Assembly (NCBI RefSeq): GCF_000375485.1
Contig: NZ_AQXE01000012.1
Span: 28,825 to 92,824 of the forward strand
Origin: Desulfovibrio oxyclinae DSM 11498
GTDB lineage: Bacteria > Desulfobacterota > Desulfovibrionia > Desulfovibrionales > Desulfovibrionaceae
DNA length: 64,000 bases
Direction: 5' to 3'
Made by a program: the position numbers and the translations under genes. This document shows, one piece after another, positions 27,233-37,409 of this stretch (position 1 is its first letter; every line of letters begins with the position of its first letter). The notes under the pieces were generated by a model. That model worked only from the letters and a program-made list of their open reading frames with translations. It did no database searches and was not told the origin of the DNA.

Positions 27233-29491
27233 TTAGTTGAGGTTGGATTCCGCCACAATCCTGCGCACCAGCCTCGGGATGTCGAGGATGAGCGCGATGG
27301 AGCCGTCACCCTTGATGGTGGCTCCGGAGATGCCTTCCACGTCCTTATAGACCCGGCTGAGGCTCTTGATGACCGTCTGGTGCTCGCCGATGACCGTGTC
27401 CACGACAATGCCGATGCGGCTGCCCTCCACGCCGGTGATGACGATCTGCTCGATGGGCGGGCTCTCGCCCTCCACCTCGAAAAATTCACGAAGATGCACG
27501 TATGGCACGATCTCCCCACGCAGATACATGATGCGCTGCCCGGATTCGTCCTCGTTGCGATCCACGTTGGAAAGCTCCACGCACTCCTCGACCAGCGAAA
27601 GCGGAATGACGTAGTACTCGTCCTCCACCCGCACCTGAAGGCCGTCGATGATCGCCAGCGTCAGCGGCAGGCGCACCGTGATGGTGGTGCCCTTGCCCGG
27701 CGCGCTGTCGATGTCGATGGTGCCGCGCAGGCTGTCGATGGCCCGCTTCACGACGTCCATTCCCACACCGCGTCCCGAGACGTTGGTCACCTTGTCGGCG
27801 GTGGAAAAACCCGCTTCGAAGATGAGCTTGAAAATTTCCTTTCGGCTCAGGTCCGCATCGGGTGCGATGAGTTCCCGCTCCACGGCCTTGGCCCTGATCA
27901 CGTCCGGGTCCATGCCCTTGCCGTCGTCAGTAATGCGGATCAGCACTTCGCCGCCCGAGTGTTCAGCCGAGAGCAGGATCATGCCGCTTCTGGGCTTGCC
28001 GGACGCCTCGCGCTCCGCGGGCTGTTCGATACCGTGGTCTATGCTGTTGCGAAGCAGGTGCACGAGAGGGTCATTCAGCCGCTCGATGACGGTCTTGTCC
28101 AGCTCGGTTTCGGCACCGTTCGTGGAAAGCGTTATCTCCTTTCCAAGGTCGGCGGAGAGGTCACGGACCAGTCTTCTGAACTTACTGAAGGTGGTGCCGA
28201 TGGGCAGCATGCGGATGCCGAGGGTGGAATCGCGCAATTCGTCGGAGAGCCTTTCGAGCTCTTCGGAAAGTCCCGTGAGCGTCGGGTCGGACCGCTCGCT
28301 GACCACCTGGGAAATCTGTGCCTGAACGATGACCAGTTCGCCCACGAGGTCCACGAGATAGTCCAGCTTTTCCGCCGCGACACGAATGCTGGACACAGCC
28401 TCCTGACGCTGCTTGCTGGCGGCTGTCTCGCGGCTCTTCTTCTGGTCCTTCACCGCGCTGTCCACATCTTCGGGCTTGACCACGCCCTTTCGCACGAGAA
28501 TATCTCCCAGCCGATCGCGTTCCTCGCGCTCTTCCTCATCCATGATCGAGGTTTCGGGAGTCCCCCCGGTCGGCTCGGAAGGCTTGGTATCTTCAACCTT
28601 CTCCGGCGCTTCCGGCGTCTCCGAGGCCTCCACGACGATGTCTGCTCCGGCAGGTTCTTCGGCTGCGGCCTCAGGCTGTGTTTCGACGCTTTCGGTCGTC
28701 TCGGCACTCTCTTCCGGCTCGGGCGTCCGTTCTGCGACGTGTGTCGCCGCCGCAGGAATTTCTTCCTCCGCAGCGTACTGCGTCACCTCTATGTCGATGT
28801 CGGCATCCGTGAAAAGGAAAATGTCCTGAATGTCATCTTCACCCTTGGGCGTATCCAGCCGGATTTCCCACCCCTGAACGCCGGGGACGTCACCGGGACC
28901 GGTGCGGACGGACAGTTCACCGAGCCGTTCCAATTCCGAGAGAACCGGCTCCAAGGTCTCCCTGTCCGCAGCGCCTTCCGAACGCGGGGCGATCCGCAGG
29001 ATGAAATAATTGGGCGCACTCTGCGCTTCGGGTTCCGGGATTTCTTCGCCAGCCTGCTCTTCGGGAGCAGCTTCTGCAGGCGCTTCGGGGGCGGCATCCT
29101 CAACCGGCTCGTTGGCGACCAGTCGTTTCAGACCAGCGAGGATGGACTCCATTTCCTCCGGGGCGATCTCCACGTCCGAGCCGGCATTGTCGAGCATCTT
29201 CTGGATCTGGTCCCGCGCACGGAACACGAGGCTGATCAGGTCTGTACTGACGTTCAGTTCTTCGGAACGCACGAGATCCAGCACCGTTTCCACTTCGTGG
29301 GTAAATTCGGCGATGTCGTCGAATCCGAACATGGAGCCGGAGCCCTTGATGGTATGCAACGTTCTGAAGACCCGGTTGACGAGGTCCATATCCTCCGGGC
29401 TTTCCTCAAGTTCCAGCAGCGCGCCCTCCAGTTCCCCCAGAAGGTCATAGGCTTCCTCTTTGAATATCTGCCGGTTCAGATCGTCGGACAT
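27233..29491 (-). CDS. cheA: Chemotaxis histidine kinase CheA
   Basis: A 752-residue CheA. The HPt domain has His46 in LHTIKGSG. A following region (about 150-235) could be a P2-like response-regulator docking domain. An acidic linker is followed by LGDILVRKGVVKPEDVDSAV, a short helical motif seen in other signalling and secretion proteins. After it come the dimerisation helices (about 385-440), an HATPase domain with LLRNSIDHG, and a C-terminal CheW-like domain (about 620-752). It phosphorylates CheB and, elsewhere, CheY. No cheW, cheR or cheY is adjacent. Confidence 0.95.
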   Translation of the reverse strand: MSDDLNRQIFKEEAYDLLGELEGALLELEESPEDMDLVNRVFRTLHTIKGSGSMFGFDDIAEFTHEVETVLDLVRSEELNVSTDLISLVFRARDQIQKMLDNAGSDVEIAPEEMESILAGLKRLVANEPVEDAAPEAPAEAAPEEQAGEEIPEPEAQSAPNYFILRIAPRSEGAADRETLEPVLSELERLGELSVRTGPGDVPGVQGWEIRLDTPKGEDDIQDIFLFTDADIDIEVTQYAAEEEIPAAATHVAERTPEPEESAETTESVETQPEAAAEEPAGADIVVEASETPEAPEKVEDTKPSEPTGGTPETSIMDEEEREERDRLGDILVRKGVVKPEDVDSAVKDQKKSRETAASKQRQEAVSSIRVAAEKLDYLVDLVGELVIVQAQISQVVSERSDPTLTGLSEELERLSDELRDSTLGIRMLPIGTTFSKFRRLVRDLSADLGKEITLSTNGAETELDKTVIERLNDPLVHLLRNSIDHGIEQPAEREASGKPRSGMILLSAEHSGGEVLIRITDDGKGMDPDVIRAKAVERELIAPDADLSRKEIFKLIFEAGFSTADKVTNVSGRGVGMDVVKRAIDSLRGTIDIDSAPGKGTTITVRLPLTLAIIDGLQVRVEDEYYVIPLSLVEECVELSNVDRNEDESGQRIMYLRGEIVPYVHLREFFEVEGESPPIEQIVITGVEGSRIGIVVDTVIGEHQTVIKSLSRVYKDVEGISGATIKGDGSIALILDIPRLVRRIVAESNLN

Positions 29492-29575
29492 CGGGACAGG
29501 CTCCTTGAAACGAAACGTGGGACTTTTGATTCTGACAAACTACCGTAGCGCATGAATCTGGCCGGTGCCAGTGCG

Positions 29576-31678
29576 TTATTTTTTACCAAGGAAGCGGATT
29601 TCCGCACGTGCGGTCTCACTGTCGAACGGCGTGACCTTCACGGAAATCTTTTCGCCCTTGAAGTCTGCGGCTCCCTGCAGGATGCCCTCGAAGTAATCGA
29701 AAAGGCCGCGACCGGAGCGGTAGTTCATGAACAGCGAGTCGCCCTTGTCCTCGTAGGTGAACTTGGGCGGCTTGATGCCGGGCACATCCTTGGTGAGCTG
29801 GGCGTGCAGCTCGTTCATGCGCAGGAAGAATTCCTTGAGTGACTCGTCCTTGAAGTGACGCTTGTACATCTTGTAGAACTGGCCGACGGTGAAACGGCCC
29901 AGCTGGAGGAAAAATTCTCTGGGCGTACCGCCGACCTTCGCGGCTACGGTTTCCGCCATCTGATTCAAGACCGTGTCAGGATAGCTGCCCGTGGGCAGGA
30001 AAACGGGGTTGCCCAGCTCCTGCTGCATATGGTCGTACACGGCCTGACCGAACTTTTCCTTGACGAAATTCTGCGTGATCTTGGGCAGGATCCCCTTCAT
30101 GACGCCGTCGGACTGTCGCAGCTTGGACTGGTCGCTGTCGCCGCTGAAGTCCATGGACACCGTGAGCAGTTCCTGCGCAAGCTCCGCCAGATCTCTTGTG
30201 GCACTCGCCGCCTGTCCGGCTCCTTCGTCTGCCTCCCGCGCGACAAGCGCAATGTCTTCAATGCTCTGGCCGATCTCTTCGGCTGCCGCGGACTGTTCCT
30301 CGGCAGCGGTGGCGATCTGGGAAACACGGCTCACCATGTCCTCGATGCGGCCCATGATCTGCTGCAGGGATTCCCCTGCGCGGTTCGAAAGGTCGGTGCT
30401 TTCCTGCACTTCCTTTTCGGTCTGGGTCATGCTCGTCATGGCGTGATTGGACCGCTCCTGAATGGTGTGGATGGCTTCTTCAACTTCCTTGGTGGCGGTC
30501 ATCGTCTTCTCGGCCAGCTTGCGCACTTCGTCGGCGACCACCGCAAAGCCGCGCCCGGCCTCGCCCGCCCGGGCCGCTTCGATGGCGGCGTTCAGGGCCA
30601 GCAGGTTGGTCTGGTCCGCGATGTCGTTGATGACGCCGATGATACGGCCGATTTCCTCGGCCTGTGAATCGAGCTGCCCCACCACTTGAGAAAGCTTCCC
30701 GGACGATTCCGAGACCTTATTGATGGACGTCACCGCCTGAGTGACCATGGAGACCCCTTCCTCGGCGGAAACGCGCGCTTCGTCGGCAGCCTTGGAAGTG
30801 GCCGAGGCGTTCTGCGCGACCTCCAGCACCGTGGCGGTCATTTCTTCCATGGCGGTTGCGACGGTGTCCGTCTGCCCGCTCTGCTTCTGGGCTCCGCGGG
30901 CCTGCTCGTCGGCAGAGGCCGAAAGCTCTTCGGAGGCCGACGCCACCCGCTCGGCAAGGTTGCTGATGTCTCTGCCCACGGCAAGAATGCGTTCCTGCTG
31001 TTCTTCAAGGCGCTTCTGCCCTTCCATGACGTCATGCAGATCAACGAACGAAGTAACCGCTCCTCTGATCGCCCCGTGATCATCATAGATGGGAGCCACA
31101 AAAACCTTGAGCCGATGCACGTTGCCGTTCCAGAAAGTGATGTCGGAAACGGTCTCTATCTCCTTGCCCGCCTCCAGAGCCTTGTCGGTCACGGCCTGAC
31201 CTTCCCTGTTGTAGAAGGCCTTGCTCACGGTGAATCCGATCACCTGTTCACGCGGTTTTCCGAGCAGCTCGAAGACTGACTTGGTGGCAATGACGATGCG
31301 CCCCTTGCGGTCGCAGACGAGAACGGGATTGCCCATCACCTGAAGAGCATTATAGTAAAAATGATGCTCATCGAGCATTTCGAGGCGCTTGTCCTCAAGA
31401 ACATCCATCAGCCCCTGAAGCTCGGTCCCGCGGGCGGCTTCCTGCAGCTTGCTCAAATCCTCGTCCTTGGAAAGATCGGCGGCCATGGCCGTCAGCTTCG
31501 GAGCCGCAGAACGGGTGAAAAACAATGTCAGTGCGGCCAGCAGCGCGGCAGCTCCGGCGCAGCCGTAAATCAGGGCGCTCGAATCCATCGCGGCCCCACC
31601 CACGGCCCCCAGAGAAAGCAAAACAGTCATCATCGGCAGAAGAATTCCGGCCATACCTTTCCAGCCACCTGCAATCAT
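29576..31678 (-). CDS. Methyl-accepting chemotaxis protein with C-terminal H-NOX haem domain
   Basis: A 700-residue protein. It has two N-terminal transmembrane helices (about 8-28 and 37-54) with almost no periplasmic loop, a PAS domain (about 105-225), an MCP signalling domain with the hairpin tip around [20 protein letters not shown], and a C-terminal H-NOX domain (527-700). The H-NOX part shows the haem-ligand His625 (NELHAQL), the haem-propionate motif YRSGR at 653-657, and Tyr662 at the place of the O2-stabilising distal Tyr of Thermoanaerobacter H-NOX. The start at 31678 follows GGAGGAATAATA. It is upstream of cheA and probably senses O2 or NO. Confidence 0.88.
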   Translation of the reverse strand: MIAGGWKGMAGILLPMMTVLLSLGAVGGAAMDSSALIYGCAGAAALLAALTLFFTRSAAPKLTAMAADLSKDEDLSKLQEAARGTELQGLMDVLEDKRLEMLDEHHFYYNALQVMGNPVLVCDRKGRIVIATKSVFELLGKPREQVIGFTVSKAFYNREGQAVTDKALEAGKEIETVSDITFWNGNVHRLKVFVAPIYDDHGAIRGAVTSFVDLHDVMEGQKRLEEQQERILAVGRDISNLAERVASASEELSASADEQARGAQKQSGQTDTVATAMEEMTATVLEVAQNASATSKAADEARVSAEEGVSMVTQAVTSINKVSESSGKLSQVVGQLDSQAEEIGRIIGVINDIADQTNLLALNAAIEAARAGEAGRGFAVVADEVRKLAEKTMTATKEVEEAIHTIQERSNHAMTSMTQTEKEVQESTDLSNRAGESLQQIMGRIEDMVSRVSQIATAAEEQSAAAEEIGQSIEDIALVAREADEGAGQAASATRDLAELAQELLTVSMDFSGDSDQSKLRQSDGVMKGILPKITQNFVKEKFGQAVYDHMQQELGNPVFLPTGSYPDTVLNQMAETVAAKVGGTPREFFLQLGRFTVGQFYKMYKRHFKDESLKEFFLRMNELHAQLTKDVPGIKPPKFTYEDKGDSLFMNYRSGRGLFDYFEGILQGAADFKGEKISVKVTPFDSETARAEIRFLGKK

Positions 31679-31836
31679 TATTATTCCTCCGTAGCAAGAG
31701 CACTGCGACAATGCCGCAAGAGAACGTGAACGTTCATGGGATACTGTTCATTTCTGTACTTTCAATCATGTGGAATTGCAACGCGAGAAGGGAAAAAAAG
31801 GGTGAAAATAACCCCTTAGACACACAATGTTTGCGC

Positions 31837-31868
31837 AAAAGAAAAGGCCCCCGGGTTGCCGGGAGCCT
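31837..31868 (-). terminator. Rho-independent terminator after the DUF2062 gene
   Basis: On the minus strand, AGGCTCCCGG / CCGGGGGCCT forms a 10-bp stem (one G-T pair) with a 4-nt loop, followed by TTTTCTTTT. It lies 16 bp beyond the stop codon of the leftward fusA-DUF2062 genes and separates them from the chemotaxis operon. Confidence 0.9.
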
Positions 31869-31883
31869 GTAGTGACTCGGGAG

Positions 31884-32405
31884 TTATTGACGCGTTCGCT
31901 TCCTGAGCATTCGCAGCGCCTTTTGCTTGCGATATTTCCTCACTGCATAGAGGGTGACGAAATAGACCAGCAGCGCAGCCGGTATCCCCACCAGCAGGCC
32001 GCCCGCCAGCATGACGCTGAACATGCCCCAGCCCGTCTCGATGAGTTGTTCCATTTCCAGCTTGCCCGGGTCGAACACGATCCCTTCCACGGGCAGCACG
32101 GTCTTGCCGACCATGAACAGGAAATAGTAGAACGGCACCATGGTGAAAATATTGGAATAGCAGGTGGCAAGCCATGCGGTGAGCTTGTTGACCCGCATGA
32201 CAAAGGCCAGCGCGATTACCGTGACGCTCTGAAACGGCAGAATGGGCAGCGCGCCGATAAACACGCCAAGCGCCATGGCCATTGCCAGATTTCGTGCTGA
32301 CGACTTCTGACGCAGAACCCGCAGATACCAGTAGCGCGAAAGCCGTTTCAAATCGATCCAGAGCCGCTTTACGCGCCCTGCGTCCAGATATCTGCGTCTG
32401 CTCAT
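31884..32405 (-). CDS. DUF2062 membrane protein
   Basis: A 173-residue inner-membrane protein of the DUF2062 family. The N-terminus is basic, then comes the family-typical ALGVFIGALPILPFQS (about 46-61), with three to four hydrophobic segments and a basic C-terminal tail. Function unknown; the family is sometimes found near glycosyltransferases or lipid genes. It follows the EF-G gene by 7 bp and is the last gene before a terminator. Confidence 0.82.
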   Translation of the reverse strand: MSRRRYLDAGRVKRLWIDLKRLSRYWYLRVLRQKSSARNLAMAMALGVFIGALPILPFQSVTVIALAFVMRVNKLTAWLATCYSNIFTMVPFYYFLFMVGKTVLPVEGIVFDPGKLEMEQLIETGWGMFSVMLAGGLLVGIPAALLVYFVTLYAVRKYRKQKALRMLRKRTRQ

Positions 32406-32412
32406 TGATAGT

Positions 32413-34461
32413 CTAATCCAAAACGTCGAACCGGTCGAACTTCATGACGAACCCGGCCCTGCCCTGCGTGGCCGAGCGCAGATCCGTCGAAAAACCGAAA
32501 AGCGATGCCAGCGGTGCGTCGCCGGTAACCAGCTTCTGTCCCGCGCGATCCACCATGTTGCCGACACGGGCGCCCTTGCTGCCCATGAGGCTGATGACTT
32601 CGCCAACAAACTCTTCAGGCACGGAGATTTCCACTCCCATGATGGGTTCGAGCATCTTCGGCCCGGAGTCGCGCAACGCGCTGCGAACCGCCATGGATGC
32701 CGCCATGCGGTATCCTGCGGGGGAAGAATCGCCTTCCTTCTTGCGCAGGCCCAGCACCCGCACACGCACATCCTGTACGGGATAGCCCTTGACCACGCCG
32801 CTCTGGAGCGCGTCGTCCACGCCTTCTGACACGGCTGCGAGCCATGCGTCCGACCAGAGATCCGGGTCCACTTCAAAGCTGACTTCGCGCCCTTTGCCGC
32901 GTTCCAGCGGCTCCACGGAAAGCCGGACGCAACCGTAATGCACGACCTCGCCCAGTTCGCGGTCGAATTCCTCCTCGGCCTCGGCCTTGGCGCCGGGGGT
33001 TTCGAGATAGACCACCTGCGGTTTCCCGGTACGGGGCTCAAGGGAATACTCGCGACGCAACCGCTCCAGCACCACTTCAAGATGCAACTCGCCCATCCCG
33101 GAAAGGATGACCTGACCGGTCTCCTCTTCCTCCTCAACCACGAGGGTGGGATCCTCGAGCAGGAACTTCTGGAGCACTTCCTCCAGCTTGTCCCCCTCTT
33201 CCGAATTGCGCGGCTCAATGGCCACGGAGATGACCGGTTTGTATTCGTCGATGCGTTCCAGCAATGCGGGGGATTCTTCAAGGCTGAGGGTATCCCCGGT
33301 GCGCGCGAACTTCATTCCCGCTGCGGCGACGATGTCCCCGGCAAAGGCGGTTTCGAGCTTTTCCTTTCGCCCGGCGTGCAGGTGGAACAGGCGAGCTACC
33401 CGCTCCTGCTTGCCCTGCGTGGCGTTGTAAACCGTATCTCCGGCGTCGATGCTACCGGAATAGACGCGGATGAAGGCCAGTTTGCGACCGGAATCCATGG
33501 CGACCTTGAAGACGAGTCCGGCAAGCGGCCCCTTGGTGTCGCATTCGTAGGAAACCGTATTGTGCGTTTCCTCGTCGGTGGCCAGCGCCGGCGGCGTTTC
33601 CAGCGGACTGGGAAGATAGTAGCCCACCCCGTCCACAACGGGCTGCACGCCGCAATTCTTGAGCGCGGATCCGGCAAAAACCGGCACTATCTCCCGCCTG
33701 AGCGTGAGTTCCCGCAGGGCCTTGCGGATGCGGTCGGCCGGGACTTCCTCGCCGCCGAGGTACAGATCAAGCAGTTCCTCGTCCACCTCGGACGCGGTCT
33801 CCACAAGCCGCTCGCGCCATTCGGAAAATCGCCCGACTTCTTCGTCGGTCAGGTCGTATTTCTCCACCACCGAACCCTGCTCACCGGTAAATTCCAGCCG
33901 CTTGAGTTCAATGAGGTCGAAAACGCCCCGAAAATCCTGTCCTTCCCCATCGGGTACGGTCACCGGAACAGGATTGGCCTTGAGTTTGTTCACCATGGAG
34001 TCCAGAACGGCGGTGAAATCCGCGCCGAGCCGGTCCATCTTGTTCACGAAGGCGATCTTGGGCACGCGATAGCGCTCAGACTGCCTCCAGACCGTTTCGG
34101 ACTGCGGCTCCACGCCGCTTACGGCACAGAAAACGCCCACCGCGCCGTCGAGGACGCGCAGGGAACGTTCCACCTCGATGGTGAAGTCCACGTGTCCCGG
34201 CGTGTCGATGATATTGACCGTGCTGTCCTTCCAGAGGCAGGTGGTCACGGCCGAGGTGATGGTGATGCCCCGTTCCTGCTCTTCGGGCATGTAGTCCATG
34301 GTGGCGGTGCCTTCATGAACCTCGCCGATGCGATGAATTTTGCCCGAATAGTAGAGAATACGCTCCGTCAGCGTAGTCTTGCCGGCGTCGATGTGGGCAA
34401 TGACGCCGATGTTGCGGAGCTTTTCCAGAAACTTGCGAGTCGGTCCCTTCGCTTTGCTCAC
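32413..34461 (-). CDS. fusA: Elongation factor G, second-type paralog
   Basis: A 682-residue translational GTPase with all five domains. G1 is [10 protein letters not shown]3 DTPGHVDF, G4 NKMDR and G5 GSALK. Domain IV and V motifs near the C-terminus are diverged ([17 protein letters not shown] rather than the usual TDLRSxTQGRA with MxFDHY). It lies outside any rpsL-rpsG-tuf context, so it is probably an additional EF-G, working in translocation or only in ribosome recycling. It overlaps the upstream hypothetical gene by 4 bp. Confidence 0.88.
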   Translation of the reverse strand: MSKAKGPTRKFLEKLRNIGVIAHIDAGKTTLTERILYYSGKIHRIGEVHEGTATMDYMPEEQERGITITSAVTTCLWKDSTVNIIDTPGHVDFTIEVERSLRVLDGAVGVFCAVSGVEPQSETVWRQSERYRVPKIAFVNKMDRLGADFTAVLDSMVNKLKANPVPVTVPDGEGQDFRGVFDLIELKRLEFTGEQGSVVEKYDLTDEEVGRFSEWRERLVETASEVDEELLDLYLGGEEVPADRIRKALRELTLRREIVPVFAGSALKNCGVQPVVDGVGYYLPSPLETPPALATDEETHNTVSYECDTKGPLAGLVFKVAMDSGRKLAFIRVYSGSIDAGDTVYNATQGKQERVARLFHLHAGRKEKLETAFAGDIVAAAGMKFARTGDTLSLEESPALLERIDEYKPVISVAIEPRNSEEGDKLEEVLQKFLLEDPTLVVEEEEETGQVILSGMGELHLEVVLERLRREYSLEPRTGKPQVVYLETPGAKAEAEEEFDRELGEVVHYGCVRLSVEPLERGKGREVSFEVDPDLWSDAWLAAVSEGVDDALQSGVVKGYPVQDVRVRVLGLRKKEGDSSPAGYRMAASMAVRSALRDSGPKMLEPIMGVEISVPEEFVGEVISLMGSKGARVGNMVDRAGQKLVTGDAPLASLFGFSTDLRSATQGRAGFVMKFDRFDVLD

Positions 34462-35252
34462 GATAGTCCTCCGAGTGTCCAGCGGGTGCGGTTCGTCAGA
34501 AAGAGATCACGAGACATGGTAGTATGGACCCAGCAGGCTTCCATGCCCGGCCCGGCGAGGAAATCGGCCTCGAAGACCAGGTCACTGAAAACCGCCTTGA
34601 GGGGTGCGCCCTTCATGCCTTCCAGTTCCTCGGGCGAGTCCACGCGGACCACGCCTTCGGGATGCATGAAGTCGAGTGCGTCCATGTCCGGCCCGCCCCC
34701 GACGACGCACGCGGGGGTTCCGGGATCCCGCCAGACGGTCAGCCCCGGATGTCCGCCAAAGTCGGTAATCGCGTCGCCGAGACACAGGACGACGCCGCGC
34801 GCCCCTGTATCGGAAAAATTCTTGAGAAGAGAAAGCAGTTCGCCTTCCGACAGCTCGGCCGCGTCTTCCTGACCGGCCAGTTCGAGGGCGGTAAGCTGGC
34901 TCTGCGTCCAGCCGCTGCCGGTGTGCACTGCCAACACGCCGGAAACGCCAGAGGCCAGCGCCGGAACGAGTGCAGAGAGCAGACGCGCGGGCGAAGGAGC
35001 CGCATCGTCCGTCACGAGCACGCAGTAATCCGCCGGAGCCTCTACTGTCTCCACGGAGAAACCGGCACGGTACTCATGCGAACAGGCCCGGGAACGATGG
35101 GGTTCGGGTCCCCACCATTCCCAGGCCCGGGCTATGCATGTCTTGAGAAGCGCACGCCTGTGCGGCGGCGTCGCTTCATAGGCATCGGCAAAACGGTCGT
35201 CCTCGGGTGCCCGCTCCGCCAGCCATTCGGGAAACGTAAAACCATGATTCAT
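34458..35252 (-). CDS. Conserved-looking hypothetical protein upstream of fusA
   Basis: A 264-residue soluble protein I do not recognise. The N-terminal half is rich in Trp/Arg ([20 protein letters not shown]). The middle (about 80-135) runs [20 protein letters not shown] and [13 protein letters not shown], which reminds me of the nucleotide-binding part of histidinol dehydrogenase-type enzymes, though this resemblance is weak. It has no signal peptide or membrane segment. It overlaps fusA by 4 bp (ATGA), so the two are translationally coupled. Confidence 0.7.
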   Translation of the reverse strand: MNHGFTFPEWLAERAPEDDRFADAYEATPPHRRALLKTCIARAWEWWGPEPHRSRACSHEYRAGFSVETVEAPADYCVLVTDDAAPSPARLLSALVPALASGVSGVLAVHTGSGWTQSQLTALELAGQEDAAELSEGELLSLLKNFSDTGARGVVLCLGDAITDFGGHPGLTVWRDPGTPACVVGGGPDMDALDFMHPEGVVRVDSPEELEGMKGAPLKAVFSDLVFEADFLAGPGMEACWVHTTMSRDLFLTNRTRWTLGGLS

Positions 35253-35282
35253 GTTCGTTCCCTTCGGCCCGTGGGGCCCGGG

Positions 35283-36017
35283 TTAAAGCCATTCTCGAAG
35301 CCAGAGGAACCAGCTGTCCTGAATCTGTAACCGTTCCTCTTCGGACAACGTCTTCTGGTATTCGAAATAGGCCTGTTTCGCCCGCTTGCCTGCGTAGTCA
35401 CGAAGGTCCGGGATGTCCGAGAAGTTCTCCACCACATACTGATATCGGTGCCATGCCGGCCCAAATTCGCTGCGGGTGAAGAAGAAGTCGGCCACGAACA
35501 GTTCGTGCTCCGCGAGAATGCGGCGGCAGCGCTTGATGTATTTCCGCGCTTTCTTGCCGTATTCGGTCTCGGGGTAGGCCTGTTCCACCCTGTAGAAGTA
35601 TTCCAGGCCTTCCTTGATGTTATCCTGACGGCGGTCGATGGATTCGAACTGGTTGAGGTTGGCCATGCCGATCTGGAACAGAACATAGGGCATCTGTTCG
35701 CTTCCGGGATGCATAGCCTCGAATTCCTTGTAGTTATCGACGGCCTGAATGTATTTTTCGTCCATGTAAAAGGCATCCGCCAGCCCCAGTTCGCCTTTGA
35801 CGGCATAGGGGCTGAAGGGGAACCTGTCCTTCAGCTTGGCGAAGTAGTCCTGCGCGGCTTCATAATGCTCTTCCTGCATTGCATCGAGCCCCGCCTCATA
35901 CAGTTCAAAGGCGGTGTCCTCGGGCGGCGGCAGGAAGTAGTAGTCTATGAGACTGCACCCCGACGCCAGCAGAACAAGCATGATGCAGCACGCCCTGAAG
36001 GCGGCGACAGCGCGCAT
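35283..36017 (-). CDS. bamD: Outer membrane protein assembly factor BamD
   Basis: A 244-residue lipoprotein. The signal peptide ends in the lipobox LASGC with Cys21. The mature part consists of TPR-like helical repeats (for example LYEAGLDAMQEEHYEAAQDYF) as in BamD/YfiO of the outer-membrane beta-barrel assembly complex. Length matches the family (~245 aa). It lies 3 bp after trxB in the leftward trxA-trxB-bamD group. It is direct evidence of an outer membrane. Confidence 0.9.
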   Translation of the reverse strand: MRAVAAFRACCIMLVLLASGCSLIDYYFLPPPEDTAFELYEAGLDAMQEEHYEAAQDYFAKLKDRFPFSPYAVKGELGLADAFYMDEKYIQAVDNYKEFEAMHPGSEQMPYVLFQIGMANLNQFESIDRRQDNIKEGLEYFYRVEQAYPETEYGKKARKYIKRCRRILAEHELFVADFFFTRSEFGPAWHRYQYVVENFSDIPDLRDYAGKRAKQAYFEYQKTLSEEERLQIQDSWFLWLREWL

Positions 36018-36020
36018 ACG

Positions 36021-36941
36021 CTAGTCCTCAAGCTGCTCGAGATAGCTGAACGCGGAAGTGGCGGCGGTGGCTCCGTCGCCCACTGCGGTGGCTACCTGTC
36101 GGCAGAGTTTGGAACGAATGTCTCCCGCGGCGAAGATGCCCGGAATGTTGGTGAGCATTTCGTTATCGGTGAGAATGCCGTTCTGGTCGCGCTCGACCTC
36201 TTCCGGGACGAAGTCCATGATGGGCTCGAATCCCACGAAGATGAACACGCCGTCCACTTCGAGCGTGGAGGTTTCCCCGGTCTGGACGTTGCGCATGGCC
36301 ACGCCCTTGACCTCGGTATCGCCGACGATCTCGTCCACGACGGTGCTGCGCACCACCTCGATCTTCTCGTTGGTGAAGCATTTGTCCTGATAACAGACCG
36401 CGGCGCGGAAATCCTCGCGGCGGTGAATCAGATAGAGCTTGCGCACCAGACGGGCGAGATACAGGGACTCCTCAAGTGCGGAGTTGCCGCCGCCGATGAC
36501 GGCCACGGTCCGGTCGCGATAGAAGTTGCCGTCGCACAGGGCGCAGTAGGATACGCCCCGGCCGATCATTTCCTGTTCGCCGGGGATACCCAGCTTGCGG
36601 TAACGGGCGCCGGTGGCGAGAATGATGGACTTGGTACGCACAACCTCGTCGCCCACAGTCATCTCGTGGAACGGCTTGCCGACCTTGATGGACCGCACCT
36701 CGTCGTTGAGCATGTCATGAGGATACAGATCAAGCTGCTTGGAGAAATAATCCGCCAGCTGCCACCCTTCGAGCCCGTCTGGGAACCCGGGGTAGTTCTC
36801 GATCTTCTCGGTCATGAGCACCTGCCCACCGGGGGAGAGCTTCTCGACCATCGCGGTTTTCACGCCCGCGCGCAAAAGATAAAGGGCTGCCGTCATGCCT
36901 GCCGGCCCGCCCCCTATGACAACGGCGTCGTATTCACGCAT
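36021..36941 (-). CDS. trxB: Thioredoxin reductase
   Basis: A 306-residue FAD/NADPH enzyme. The N-terminal FAD site is IGGGPAGMTA (9-18), the redox-active CALC spans Cys133-Cys136, the NADPH site is GGGNSALEES with the following HRREDFRA that favours NADPH, and the C-terminal GIFAAGDIR binds FAD. It reduces the thioredoxin encoded 4 bp upstream. Length is typical of the low-molecular-weight class. Confidence 0.96.
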   Translation of the reverse strand: MREYDAVVIGGGPAGMTAALYLLRAGVKTAMVEKLSPGGQVLMTEKIENYPGFPDGLEGWQLADYFSKQLDLYPHDMLNDEVRSIKVGKPFHEMTVGDEVVRTKSIILATGARYRKLGIPGEQEMIGRGVSYCALCDGNFYRDRTVAVIGGGNSALEESLYLARLVRKLYLIHRREDFRAAVCYQDKCFTNEKIEVVRSTVVDEIVGDTEVKGVAMRNVQTGETSTLEVDGVFIFVGFEPIMDFVPEEVERDQNGILTDNEMLTNIPGIFAAGDIRSKLCRQVATAVGDGATAATSAFSYLEQLED

Positions 36942-36945
36942 GGAA

Positions 36946-37266
36946 TTACAGGGCCTTTTTAGTGATCATTTCCTTGATGCTGCTCTTGGAGACAGCGCCG
37001 GTGCTCTGGTCCACCACTTCTCCGTCCTTGAACAGAATCAGGGTGGGGATGGCGCGAATGCCGTACTTGCCCGGGGTTCCGGAGTTTTCGTCCACGTTCA
37101 TCTTGAGCACTTTGACCTGACCTTCGTATTCGGTGGCCAGTTCGTCGATGACCGGACCCATTGCGCGGCACGGACCGCACCAGGGAGCCCAGAAATCGAT
37201 CAGCACGGGAACGTCGCTCTTGAGTACTTCCTGTTCGAAGTTGGCGTCGGTGAGTTGTTCAGCCAT
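36946..37266 (-). CDS. trxA: Thioredoxin
   Basis: A 106-residue thioredoxin with the active site WCGPC (about 30-34) and the cis-Pro motif IPTLILF. I start at the ATG at 37266 because AAGGAG lies about 8 bases upstream and the family N-terminus fits. The open frame continues 27 codons further upstream without homology. It is first in the trxA-trxB-bamD group and has its own promoter-like sequence. Confidence 0.96.
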   Translation of the reverse strand: MAEQLTDANFEQEVLKSDVPVLIDFWAPWCGPCRAMGPVIDELATEYEGQVKVLKMNVDENSGTPGKYGIRAIPTLILFKDGEVVDQSTGAVSKSSIKEMITKKAL

Positions 37267-37349
37267 GAAATAGCTCCTTTCATTTTGTCCGGCGGCGCCG
37301 GTGTACTGTCTTTTTGTTCCTGCAAAAGAGCAGGTGAACCGAGTCAATA

Positions 37350-37378
37350 GAAATAGTGTCCCCTATGCGCCCTGTCAA
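37350..37378 (-). promoter_or_regulatory. trxA: Candidate promoter of trxA
   Basis: On the minus strand a perfect TTGACA (37378-37373) is followed after 17 bp by TATTTC (37355-37350). It is placed about 85 bp upstream of the trxA ATG and after the tsaD stop, so trxA need not depend on read-through from tsaD. Confidence 0.5.
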
Positions 37379-37409
37379 GCAGGAACGGGGAAACACCCGC
37401 CTCTTCGGA

